Shown: one piece after another, positions 46,197 to 56,639 of the stretch
Layout: each line of letters starts with the position of its first letter
Position numbering within the stretch: position 1 is the stretch's first letter
Source of the DNA: Macrotis lagotis
Lineage: Eukaryota; Chordata; Mammalia; Peramelemorphia; Peramelidae
Assembly (NCBI RefSeq): GCF_037893015.1
Contig: NC_133666.1
Span: 226,796,996 to 226,860,995 of the forward strand
DNA length: 64,000 bases
Direction: 5' to 3'
The notes under the pieces: model-generated
What the model was told of the DNA's origin: nothing
What the model saw: only the letters and a program-made list of their open reading frames with translations
Databases searched by the model: none
Made by a program: the position numbers and the translations under genes

Positions 46197-46675
46197 CTTA
46201 TTTTTTTATCATATAAATATTTTATTTGTTTTCCAATTACAATGGGAGTTTCTACCAATTGCAATGGGAGGTTCTACCAATCATTTTGTGCAAGGTTTTG
46301 AGTTTTCCAATTTTTTTTCCTCCCTCCCTTCCCTCACTCCCTCCCCCAAACAAAAGGCAATCTGAAATAGGCTTTACATTCACATCCATGATAAGCATAG
46401 ATCAAAATTGAATGTGTTGTGAGAAAGGAATCAGATACAAAAGGAAGAAAGAAATATTAGAAATAGCAAAATTATACAATACATAAGACAACTTTTAAAA
46501 ATTGAAGATAAGCTTTGGTCTTCCTGCAAACTCTTCAATTTCTTCTCTGGATGAAGATGGTGATCTCCAACACAAATCCCCTAGTTGTTCCTGATTATTG
46601 CAGTGATAGAATGAATAAGTTCATCACGGCTGATAATCACCTCATGTTGTTACTAATGTGGATAATGTTCTTCTG
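46197..46675 (-). mobile_element. 5'-truncated L1 3' end, minus strand
   Basis: On the + strand: T-rich tail, a 3'UTR with 'ccctccctcccttccctcac'-like pyrimidines (46320-46345), then antisense distal ORF2 (ctggatgaagatggtgatc, 'ctgattattgcagtgataga'). Bounded by cagaacctcta at 46186-46196 and 46676-46686. Confidence 0.8.
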
Positions 46676-46789
46676 CAGAACCTCTATTTTAAAGAGAAGG
46701 TCCAGGATAGCAATATCTTCATTCCTCTCTAGACTGTACTCCTGACTTTCTAGGACTTTCTCTGCAATGCTCCTAATCTAGGTATCTTT

Positions 46790-46906
46790 ATCTTTCCTTC
46801 CCTAACTTTTAATCTCCCTTTAATGTGGAAAGATAATAATGTCTTTTTCTACTTAATTTCCTCAGCACTTAGAACAGGTCCTGACAACATACTTATTGAC
46901 TTGCCT
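46790..46906 (+). repeat. L2 3' end
   Basis: 'cctcagcacttagaacaggt' and 'acatacttattgacttgcct'. Confidence 0.5.
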
Positions 46907-47679
46907 TGCCTTAGGTGAACAAGGAGAGGTTGATTTTTTCCACCTCCTCCCTTCCACACCTCCTAATCCTCACAGTGTTTGTCAAAGGTGGGACTTAGAT
47001 CTTGGTCTTCCTGACCCCAAGTCCAGCTTTTTTAAATATGGTATATCACATTATTCCTCTTTAGCACTTCTAACTTCACTACAAAACTTATCAGCTTTCT
47101 TTTTCCTTGATATAGCTGTGATCACTAGCACTTTTTTAACTTTATAAGAAATGGTTATGGTCATATTCTGGATCACACATTTAAATGAACTAAAGAAAAG
47201 AAAGAAACAGATGGGAAGATTTTCCAAAGGTAAGTAAACCAAAATAGAAAGAGATGAGAGAGGCAGGAAGAAGAGGGTGGAACATTATTTGTATATCCAT
47301 TAGAAAACAAATTTACTGAGGTGGAAAGGACTCATTTGGAAAATACAAAAGATAGAAGAGGAATATGATTGATGCTGGGGCAGGGCAGAGCTGGTGATTC
47401 GAGAGGGAAGAGATTTCTTACTGATTCTTTTGTGGAGGAAGAAAGCTGAGAGGGACAGTTTTCTTCTGCCTACCCCAAAGAACATCCACAGCCCAGAACA
47501 ACTTGATTACATCTGGTGGAAGTGGAAGAAACCTAGAGTTGGAGTGGGGTGGAGGGAGGAAATGTGAAACTGGCTGATTGATGAATACAAGATGCTTATG
47601 AGGTAGGTGTTCATAACCTTGGAAAGGCTTTCCACAAAATGTTCGGTTTATACATGTATTACCTCAATTTGTGAACTCT
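46907..47679. other. Non-coding stretch
   Basis: Nothing recognised. Confidence 0.3.
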
Positions 47680-47850
47680 CAAGTTGAAAGTGGTCTTACA
47701 GACCTTAAGGGCAGAAGAGAATACTAAGACCAGAGAAGGTAATGAAAAGATCATGTTGGTTAATGGCAGAGTCAGGACTAGTTCTTCTTTTCTCCTGACT
47801 TCATCCCAATGTTTCTTCTACTATGTCCATCCTTTTCCAAATTGCACTCT
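47680..47850 (-). repeat. MIR-like SINE, minus strand (degenerate)
   Basis: 'aagaccagagaaggtaatga', 'ggttaatggcagagtcagga', 'ctcctgacttcatcccaatg'. Confidence 0.5.
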
Positions 47851-49139
47851 GCACAAGAATGGTATTCTGCACAGGTTACTGGAAGTTCCATGAGAAGATG
47901 ATAACATCATTTCCCCCTTCAAGATATTGATTTATACATGTCTCAAAAGCACAGATTATATGCAGTGCCTTTCATAGGAAAATAGGCTTCATTCCTCTCA
48001 ATTTACTCCAAATGATCCTTTTTATTTTCAGGTTTTCCTCACCACAGTCCCCTAGCTCAGTACTTTTAGAGTCTATCAATATATTTTAGACCATAAAGAA
48101 TTCTGTGACTATATCAGTTTGAGAAAAGTCATACTTCCCCATACATCCCCAGCACTTGCTCAGTGATCTAAATAAATGCCTCAAGCTACCTTTGCATCTG
48201 AGACCAACCTTAATTTGGTTGTAACATATAAGAAGTTACATGTTTCAAGTAGACTTTGTAAAGAGCCTAGTCCAGTGCTACTTGTTTTCTGACAGAAATA
48301 AATTTGTTGAAACTATCAAGTTTAACAGGATACTTGTATAGAGAAAGGTATAAGAATTTTAGTATGAAATTGACAATTTTTTTTAAAAAATGTTAATGTT
48401 TAGTCAAAAAATGGTTCAAATGATTGCTAACTTTGATACCTTCTCTTGGTTGCCTAAATTCTGTCCTGAATTATAAACTTTTAGCTTGGTAGGAGCTTTA
48501 ATTTACACTAGGGGAGGAGAAAAGCTTCAATTTTTTCAGGATATATATTTCTAGTGCTCTTTTCAGATTTTATGGGCAATTCAGTCTTCATGCTTCCTTA
48601 ATCCTGAAACTCTTTCAAAGACTCCATACTGTGCCAAATGTACAGTGATTATGTAATGTGGACAAAAAAATCCAGTGGGAAATGTGTAGAGTGGATCAAA
48701 ATCATTTCACTTAGGACTTCTTACGGTCATTTGATCTAATGATGTTCAGTAAGTTTTGATGTGCTAAAAGCCAGTCACTGTGAGAACATCAGGTTTGAGT
48801 AAACATGTGACTTGCCCCATGAAAATACAAATCATACGAAACAGTTTTACATATACAATAATGAAATATATGCAAAAAATAAAATTGTATGGCAGACTTT
48901 TCAAGCCACTGAGTTTTGTGCTGCTTCCTATGAAGAAGTGGGTTGTTTTGGGGGGAAGATTTTTTTTGCATTTTTAAAAATATATTAATAGGGCATTATG
49001 ATGCTTTCTACATGCATAATAATGAAGATGATGAAATGAGCCAGTTAGATAATTCATCCAAAATAATCACACTGGCCTTCATTAGCTACACATTTCAAGG
49101 GAGAACAGTTTGCAACTCTGAGAGCTAAAAGGGAACTTT
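47851..49139. other. Repeat-poor non-coding stretch
   Basis: No repeat family recognised. 48560-49000 is non-repetitive. Overlapping short frames on both strands at 48780-48977 are not recognisable. Confidence 0.3.
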
Positions 49140-49292
49140 AAATCTAAACCTTCAAGTTACAGTTTAAGAAATTGAAGCCCAGTGATGTTAAGTAATTTGT
49201 CCAACATCAGGAAGGTACAATATTACAAAGTTGAGATTTGATCCTAGATTCAGAGGTTAGATGTCCTTAATTGTTCTAGAGAATCTCCCATC
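49140..49292 (-). repeat. MIR-like SINE, minus strand
   Basis: 'aagaaattgaagcccagtga', 'gttgagatttgatcctagat'. Confidence 0.6.
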
Positions 49293-49480
49293 CTCTTTAA
49301 CACCATAAGTTGTATAGTACAGCCTTAGTTCTACTTCTTTTCCAAATAGAAAATTTGAAATTTTTTTCATTCATTTTCTACTTTGTCATTACTTTTACTT
49401 AGTTGATAAGTATTTTATATTTCAGAAATTGAGATTACATATAAAAATAACTCTAAGACATTTATGGTTCTTCAAGAATT

Positions 49481-49658
49481 GGAAATGTCAAAAATTGGAA
49501 ATGTTGGATCATCAACAGGATAAAGATTGTGATTTAAGGAAGGCTACCCATGAGGACATGTAAACAATCCTTTATATACATATAAGATGATATGAAGAAG
49601 GACAGACTTCACTTTTTAAAGCTTTCATTTTTCAAATATGGAATGCCAGCACTTTCCT

Positions 49659-49716
<58 letters not shown>

Positions 49717-49975
49717 ACACTTAGTGGATGTCTCCTGGTTACTTATTAGTTGGCCAGACAGTGAAAATTCTTTAAACACTCTCTTAACATTTCACCTATT
49801 TCTTAGGAGATTTAGGATTTGGCCTTTATTTACTATATTTGAAAATGAAAGATTTGAAAAGTGAAGTCTGTCCTTCTTCAAACCATCTTATATGTATATG
49901 TCCCCATGGGTAGCCTCCCTTAAATCACAATTTTATCCTGTTGATGATCCAACATTTCCAATTTTTGACATTTCC
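49481..49975. repeat. Long inverted repeat around a CA microsatellite
   Basis: The left arm (49481-49639) and the right arm (49835-49975) are reverse complements over about 140 bp at roughly 93-95% identity, apart from a gap of about 16 bp in the right arm. Landmarks: ggaaatgtcaaaaattgg on the left against ccaatttttgacatttcc on the right; 'gaaggacagacttcactttt' against 'aaaagtgaagtctgtccttc'. The spacer of about 195 bp contains (CA)n at 49665-49712. Family unknown: it may be a foldback/MITE-like element or a palindromic duplication. Confidence 0.9.
49665..49712. repeat. (CA)n microsatellite
   Basis: About 24 uninterrupted dinucleotides in the spacer of the inverted repeat. Confidence 0.97.
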
Positions 49976-50256
49976 ATTTTTTAAAAATTTGTTCCACATC
50001 CTATGTTAAAGCCTTGGGAGGTCTTTTCATATTAGCCTTTCCATGTTTAAGTATCATTGCTATCTTGAAACGTGTTTGAAAATGCTCAAACTATCTCCAT
50101 TTTGGAGCAGTTCAGAAAGACCCTGTGGGTTGGTATGGGACTCATATAGGCACAGTGGGGTCTATGTTTAGAGCAGTTGCTTAGAATTTCATCAAATCTT
50201 AGTTGACTTTTGTTTTATTTTCTCTCCCCCTACACCACTGTCTCCCCCCCTTTCAT

Positions 50257-50408
50257 CTTTTTTTTAAGTTTTTGCAAGGCAATGGGGTTAAGTGGCTTGC
50301 CCAAGGCCACACGGATAAGTAATTATTAAGTGTCTGAGGTCAGATTTGAACTCAGGTACTCCTGACTCCAGGGCCAGTGCTGTATGCACTGCGCCACCTA
50401 ACCGCCCC
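50257..50408 (-). mobile_element. tRNA-derived SINE, minus strand
   Basis: The + strand shows tttttgcaaggcaatggggt, 'cttgcccaaggccacacgga' and 'tgcgccacctaaccgcccc'. C-rich tcat-ending flanks (about 50242-50256 and 50409-50420) look like its duplication. Confidence 0.88.
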
Positions 50409-51214
50409 TCCCCCCTTCATTTTTGTTGTTTCAAGAGAAACAAGAAAACTGTGATAAGAGCTTAGTCTTATATAGCTCTGTTGAGCTGAGACAAGAACAG
50501 AAGCTACTTTGAGGGCAGAGACTATCTTTCAATTGTGGTCTGTACCAAGGAAACTGATAATATACATAATAAATTCTTTTCTTTTTGTCTAAGATAACAA
50601 CATCCACCCTCTGTTCTGGAACTGGATTCACTTGTTCATTAGATTTTCTGAGTAAAATTACTTCTGGCATTATCTCTCATTCATGAGCATTGTGGCAACT
50701 TCTAAGGAGAGAAACAGCTCCTACCAGGGATTAGCACGATCCCTACTTCCATTCAGCTGCCAAACCTATTTTCACCTCTGAAACAGGACCTAAATGCTAT
50801 GGTGGAGGTGAGCCAAAAATCAGAAGTAAGCTACACATCTATACTTTGTTTCAATTTAAGAAAAGTTTTAAATTTGCTTAGAACAACATATACCAAGTGT
50901 TCTGAGTGAATAACTCACATGGGACCCTTGACTGCTGGAATGAGAAGCCACCCATTGGCTCATCCATCCCTACTCTCAAACCTTCCCTTGGGAGTGCTTC
51001 AGGAGTTTAATTCAAATCTGAAGGCAATTCAGAGTTCTGGGCTCATTCTAGGCAAGTCATGTTTGGTTGGGAGCAAGGGTTGTAGGAGATCTTATCCTAG
51101 ACTTAGCTATATAATATTGTCCTTATAATTATGGATAAAAATCTCATCCAATGTATGAGAGGTCTCCAAATGAGAGAATCAGGAGAAGGAAAGATGCTAC
51201 CAAGTTTATTTTTA
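50409..51214. other. Non-coding stretch
   Basis: Nothing recognised. Confidence 0.3.
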
Positions 51215-51430
51215 ATTAGGAGTAGCTAGGTTGAATAGTGAATATAGTACTAGGGGTCTGGAATTGGAAGATTTATCTTCCTGAGTGCACGTCTGATTTT
51301 AAACACTTATTAACTGTGCCACCCTGGGTAAATGATTTAACCTATTTTCCTCTTTATTCCGGCAAATTATTCCAGTTCTGGCAAACTATTCCAGTATCTT
51401 TGCCAAGATAATGATGGACATGTCTAAACT
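51215..51430 (+). repeat. tRNA-derived SINE with long tail, plus strand
   Basis: 'gagtagctaggttgaatagt', 'cctgagtgcacgtctgattt', 'ccagtatctttgccaagata'. Same family as 255-511. Confidence 0.65.
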
Positions 51431-51442
51431 ACAAAAGTATCT

Positions 51443-51957
51443 GGTTAGTTTTAATTGTTTTCTTTTTACAATTACATGTAAAGATAGTTTTAAACATTCA
51501 TTTTGTAAAATTTTCTCCCTCCCTCCCTTCCCTCCTCTCTCCACAAGACAGCAAGTTACCCGATATAATGTATACATGCACAATCATATTGCACACATTT
51601 CCACATCAGTCATGTTGTTAAGGAAGAATCAGAATAAAAGAGAAAATCCATGAGAAAGAAAAAAGCAAAAAAAAATTAAGTATGCTTTGATCTTCATTCA
51701 GACTCCATAGCTCTTTTTCTGTATGTGGATAGAATCTTCCATTATGAGACTTTTAAAACTGTTTTCCTTCACTGCATTGAGGAGAAGAGCTGAGTCCTTC
51801 TTAGTTGATCATCACACAGTCTTCCTGTTGCTGTATATAATATTCTCCTAGTTCTCACTTCACTCAAGCATCAGTTCGTGTAAGTCTTTCCAGGTTTTTC
51901 TGAAATTCCCCTACTCAAAAGTTTTATGGAACAATAGTATTCCATTAAAATCATATG
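51443..51957 (-). repeat. L1 3' end, minus strand
   Basis: Pyrimidine-rich 3'UTR block (51515-51540), 'cagactccatagctcttttt', 'gttgatcatcacacagtctt', then antisense ORF2 C-terminus ('aggtttttctgaaattcccc', 'gaacaatagtattccatta'). Confidence 0.75.
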
Positions 51958-52329
51958 CCTGGCTCCTTCTATAAGTAGAAGGGAGAATTTTAGTGAGGCT
52001 TTTACTTCAGCTTGAGGCCTGTGGTTTGAGTTCACTAAATATAATCAAAGCAGTTGTTGTATAGATGATAGAAATGCAAAGATGTTCTTTTGGGGATTAA
52101 TAACTGACTGTTTCTTTTTTAATATTACTTATTTTGATTAATAACTTTTGCTTTTTTACATTATATTCTACTTCCCAAAGAGTTACTTCTTTTACCAAAG
52201 ATTTTCAAAAGCAACAGAAAACACAATTAAATAACTCCATTGAACCTGAAGGTATATGCAAAATTCTGTGTTCCTCGTCCCCCTACTTCTACAGTGAAAG
52301 GAAAGAAGTATATTTTTTCAACTTTCCAC

Positions 52330-52620
52330 AGGTCTAATCCATTCTTATTATACAGGATTCAGTTTTACTTTCTTTTGTAAAGTCTGCTATATACATTATT
52401 GCAGTCAAGCTCTCTATTATTTTCCTGGTTCTCCTTCATACTGTGTCAGTTCAGATAAGTCTTCCCATGATTTTCTGAATTCTTCACATTCATCTTTTTT
52501 TATGGATAACTAAAAGTTCAATATATACATGAACAACAATATGCTTAGCCAATAAAGGGGCTTCTACTTAATGTCCAATTCTATGATATCATAAAAAAGT
52601 TCTACATTTTTATAGAATTT
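52330..52620 (-). repeat. L1 3' fragment, minus strand
   Basis: 'attattgcagtcaagctctc', 'cctggttctccttcatactg', 'cagataagtcttcccatgat', 'aacaatatgcttagccaata'. Diverged. Confidence 0.6.
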
Positions 52621-53451
52621 TTTAAATAGAAACTTCCTGGTTTTGATCTTCTAGGGTTATTTCTCAGTCTAATGGAAAGGCAAAAAAAAGAAGCTAATGT
52701 GTTTGAAATTAGATGAATAGTAAAGGGAATTTCATAATTATTGTCAGCAGCTTTTTTTGTTGGTTGGACTGATGTTCTTTCGGCAGTAATTTTGAAACAA
52801 AGTGCATTTGTTGTTACCCAGGTATGTTGAGGAATGTCAGATGTAATTAGTCCTGTAATTCTACCTTCTGTGGGGGGTGGGGTAGCTCAATATAGTAAGT
52901 ATAGTCTTCAGGTGGGGGTAGGCAGCGTTTGATTCAAATTAACTTTCATATATTGATAGCATATTTAGATGCCAGCCCAAAAGAAAAAAAGCTAAAAGTG
53001 TCAAAGGAATTAGTTTCTGGGGTTGGAAGAAGTTATTCAATAAAGTTTCACCTGATGAACATACCTGGAAGTGTCCCTCCATTTTGGGGTCCATACCAAG
53101 GAAACAGTTATTCTGGGTTCTGTTGCTTTCTCTTTCCATGGTAATGTCAATGCTTACCATACTCTCCCCATTTGCTTTATGTTTAGAGCTCACTAGATTG
53201 AAAAAACTCAAGAATATCTGGGTAATGGAAGAATAAAACAGGTAGCCTAATTCAAGTTAACACAGGTCTTCTGGCCTACAACTCGGTTTCTAGCACTTAA
53301 TTCATTATGCAGCTCCATCAATGACTAGGTAACTACCATTCCAACAGCACCTGTGATAACTTGACAACCCAATTTTTCTACTGTACCATACTTTCTAAGT
53401 CCCTTCTTTAACAGAGAAGGAAACCAAAAATCTCCAAAATTCAAGACACTT
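52621..53451. other. Non-coding stretch
   Basis: Nothing recognised. Confidence 0.3.
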
Positions 53452-53465
53452 AAGAATGGAAAAGA

Positions 53466-53624
53466 GGGGGTGGCTAGGTGGCGCAGTGGATAAAGCACCT
53501 GGATAAAGCACCGACCCTGGAGTCAGAAGTACTGGGTTCAAATCCAGTCCCAGACACTAACTAGCTGTGTGGCCTTGGGCAAGCCACTTAACCCAGTTTG
53601 CCTTGCAAACCTAAAAAAAAAGAA
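53466..53624 (+). mobile_element. tRNA-derived SINE with internal 13-bp duplication
   Basis: gggtggctaggtggcgcagt at the head contains a perfect A box (tggcgcagtgg), and ggttcaaatcc is the B box. The unit ggataaagcacc is present twice in tandem (53486-53512). It ends in gccttgcaaacc and an A tail. Target duplication aagaatggaaaaga at 53452-53465 and 53625-53638. Confidence 0.92.
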
Positions 53625-53638
53625 AAGAATGGAAAAGA

Positions 53639-54209
53639 AATGAGCCAATAGTAGAACCCAGGTCTTCTGCCCAGTCTCTGATCTTCCTCCCCAACTTTTT
53701 TTCCCCTAGAAAAAAATATAAGGCATGTACATATAATTTACAATGTCATTCCATCTCAGGAAACCATAAGTAAGCATCATACTTTTTAATGCATCAACAA
53801 CTATAACTATTATTTCCAAGATCCAGATATCTAAAATTCCCTCTCTCTAATCATAACCTCCTGTCCTATTTTTTTTCTCTGTCTCACTTCTAAACCTATT
53901 CTTCATTTTTACCATTGCCTCCATATTCTCTGTTCCTATTTGTTTTGTTCAGTCTCTCATGATTGTTTTGGAATCACTTTCTTCCTTTTAGATTCTTAAG
54001 TCCATAGTTGACTAGTTCTGCTAAATGCCATACCTAACCTTAACATCTTTGACCCCATGGCTTCTAACATCCTGCAAAATGTCAATCTGTGATATCCATA
54101 CTATTCTTTTCTTCCTTCTGTGGTGGGTAGCTAATTGACACAAAGGATGAAATAGGGTGGTTAGAAACAGGATATTCATCTTCATGGAAGAAACAGAAAA
54201 ATTCTCCCA
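53639..54209. other. Non-coding stretch
   Basis: Possibly old LINE sequence. Nothing diagnostic. Confidence 0.3.
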
Positions 54210-54293
54210 CCATTATGTCCTTGAGAGCAGTGACTCTTTTGTATTTCTTCCTATCCCCAGTACTTAGACTAAAGTCTGACACAAAGGAGTCAC
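54210..54293 (+). repeat. L2 3' end, cut by an L1 insertion
   Basis: 'tccttgagagcagtgactct', 'tccccagtacttagactaaa'. The L1 target duplication starts at 54294, inside it. Confidence 0.6.
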
Positions 54294-54307
54294 TTAAAAA
54301 GTGCTTA

Positions 54308-55913
54308 ATGGTTCTAAATCACTACTTATTAGAGAAATGCAAATTAAAGCATCGCTGAGGCACCACCTCACACCTCTCAGACTGGCCAATATGACCAGAA
54401 AGGTCAATGATCAATGTTGGAATATTTTTTAAGATTTTATTTATTTTTGAGTATTACAATTTTTCCCCTAATCTTACTTCCCTCCCCCCCACCCCCCACA
54501 GAAGGCAATTTGTCAGTCTTTACATTGTTTCCATGATATACATTGATCCAAATTGAATGTGATAAGAGAGAAGTCATATCCTTAAGGAAGAAACATAAAG
54601 TAAAAGAGATAGCACGATCAGACAATAAGATATCAGGTTTTTTTCCTAAATGAAAGGTAATTGTCCTTGGTCTTTGTTCAAACTCCACAGTTCTTTTTCT
54701 GGAGACAGATGGCATTGTCCATCATAGAGAGCCCCAAACTGTCCCTGATTGTTGCACTGATGGAATGAGCGAGTCCATCAAGATTGATCATCACCCCCAA
54801 GTTGCTGTTAGGATGTACAATATTGTTCTGGTTCCGCTCATCTCTCTCAGCCTCAGTTCATGCAAATCCCTCCAGGTTTCCCTGAATTCCCATCCCTTCT
54901 GGTTTCTAATAGAACAATAGTGTTCCATGACATACATACACCACAATTTGCTAAGCCATTCCCCAATTAAAGGACATTTACTCCATTTCCAATTCTTTGC
55001 CACCACAAACAGGGCTGCTATGAATAATTTTGTACAAGTGATGTTTTTACCCTTTTTCATGATCTCTTCAGACTGCTCTCCAGGAAAGGTTGGATGAGTG
55101 CACAGCTCCACCAACAATGTATTAGTGTCCCAGAGGGATGTGGGAAAGCTAATATTTTGTTGGTGGAGCTATGAATTCATTCAACCTTTCTGAAGAGCAA
55201 TTTGGAATTATGCCCAAAGGGCAACAAAAAATGTGCATACCTTTTGATCCAGCAATACTACTACTGGGTCTATACCCTGAAGAGATCATGAAAAAGGGGT
55301 AAAAACATCACTTGTACAAAAATATTCATAGCAGTCCTGTTTATGGTGGCAAAGAATTGGAAACTGAGTGACTGTCCATCAATTGGGAAAACTGTGGTAT
55401 ATGTATGTGATGGAACACTATTGTTCTATTAGAAACTAGGAGGGATGGGAATTCAGAGAAGCCTGTGGAAGGATTTGCATGAACTGATGCTGAGTGAGAT
55501 GAGCAGAACCAGAAGAACATTGTACACCTCAACAACAACATGGGAGTGATAATCAACCTTAATGGACTTGTTCCTTCCATCAGTGCAACAATCAGGCACA
55601 ATTTGGGGGTATCTGCAATGGAGAATACCATCTGCATCCAGAGAAAGAATTGTGAAGTTTGAACAAAGATCAGACTATTACCTTTAATTAAAAAAAAAAG
55701 TTATGTTAGTATGTGATTTTGCTATCTCTTACACTTTATTTTACTTTCTTAAGCATATGATTTCTCTCTCATCACATTCAACTTAGATCAATGTATACCA
55801 TGGAAACAATGTAAATGCTAACTGACTGCCTTCTGTGGGGGGTGGGGAGCAAGTTTCAGGGAAAATTGTAAAATTCAAAATAAATAAAATCTTTCTTTTA
55901 TAAACAAAAACTT
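54308..55913 (+). mobile_element. 5'-truncated L1, plus strand, split by a second L1
   Basis: The left part 54308-54421 encodes the distal ORF2 stretch (agagaaatgcaaattaaagc, caccacctcacacctctcag). It resumes at about 55130 with 'gggatgtgggaaagctaata' and runs through the ORF2 C-terminus, 3'UTR ('atggaaacaatgtaaatgct', then gtggggggtgggg) and a tail ending 55913. A perfect duplication ttaaaaagtgctta lies at 54294-54307 and 55914-55927. The TT/AAAA target is a classic L1 endonuclease site. Confidence 0.9.
54422..55129 (-). mobile_element. 5'-truncated L1 3' end inserted in the plus-strand L1
   Basis: On the minus strand the ORF2 C-terminus is open at 55117-54791 and contains CTKLFIAALFVVAKNWKW and LWCMYVMEHYCSIRN, the conserved L1 ORF2p C-terminal blocks. 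Then come the 3'UTR with a G-rich tract (54481-54500 on + as C runs) and a T-rich tail on the + strand (54425-54465). It interrupts the other L1 between 'caatgttggaa' and 'gggatgtggg'; only a short, imperfect duplication (atgttggaa, atgtgggaa) is seen. It is the reverse complement of the following L1, so 54430-55910 forms a large inverted repeat. Confidence 0.88.
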
Positions 55914-55963
55914 TTAAAAAGTGCTTAGTGAATGATTGACATACTTAAAGGTAGTAGATAATT

Positions 55964-56196
55964 GTTTCAAAACTTCATACTTGTTATCTGGATAACATTC
56001 TAGATCCCCAAGTAGAATAAGATTTAGGAACACTTCTCTCTCACCCCTCTCTTGCTTAGCATTAGAATAGACTTTTTTCTTTGGGTTGTCAAGCTCTAGC
56101 ACTGATCTAGGGAGGAATGAGAGAGAAGTGTTCCTAAGCCATATTTACTTGGGGGTCTAGAATGTTATCCAGATGACAAGTATGAGGTTTTGAAAC
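55964..56196. repeat. Imperfect hairpin, about 85-bp arms and 61-bp loop
   Basis: The left arm 55964-56049 (gtttcaaaacttcatacttg ...) pairs with the right arm 56111-56196 (... caagtatgaggttttgaaac) at roughly 85-90% identity. Blocks ctggataacattctaga and 'ggaacacttctctctca' are exact or nearly so. The loop lies at 56050-56110. Starts 36 bp right of the L1 target duplication but is not L1 sequence. A MITE-like element or hairpin RNA source is possible; no family is recognised. Confidence 0.85.
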
Positions 56197-56324
56197 AAAC
56201 AAATATAAATGTAGAATTTCTTGTGACATATGAACTCTACAATTGATTACATGGTAGATCCTTCAACAACAAGGATTTATAAAACTTCATGACTATCTGG
56301 AAGTATAATCACATACTTTGAGTT

Positions 56325-56490
56325 ATAAGGGACTCTAAATGCCATGTAGTCATTTATTTAGAGCCTAAATGAACCATAAATCAACCCTTTCATAGTACAG
56401 AGGAAGGAACTGAGTCATAATGGGGTTTAAGTGAAATGTCCTTGGTTATACAGTAATAGTCAAACTGAGGTACCAAGATTCCTGTGTATC
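56325..56490 (-). repeat. MIR-like SINE, minus strand
   Basis: 'gaaggaactgagtcataatg', 'gtccttggttatacagtaat'. Confidence 0.5.
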
Positions 56491-56639
56491 CAATGAATTT
56501 GGTACTCACAATTTTTGTCTCCAGTGGAGAAAATCATATAACTCTTCTGCCTGGGTCCACTACAAATTTATATTACACAAACTGAATTGGGCCTTCATTG
56601 CTCCTAGACAATACTTCTATATTTTCCTTATCAGAGGTC

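Noticed and set aside
54791-55117. 108-codon frame as a candidate host gene
   Set aside because: It is the C-terminal end of L1 ORF2p, so it is annotated as part of the nested L1.
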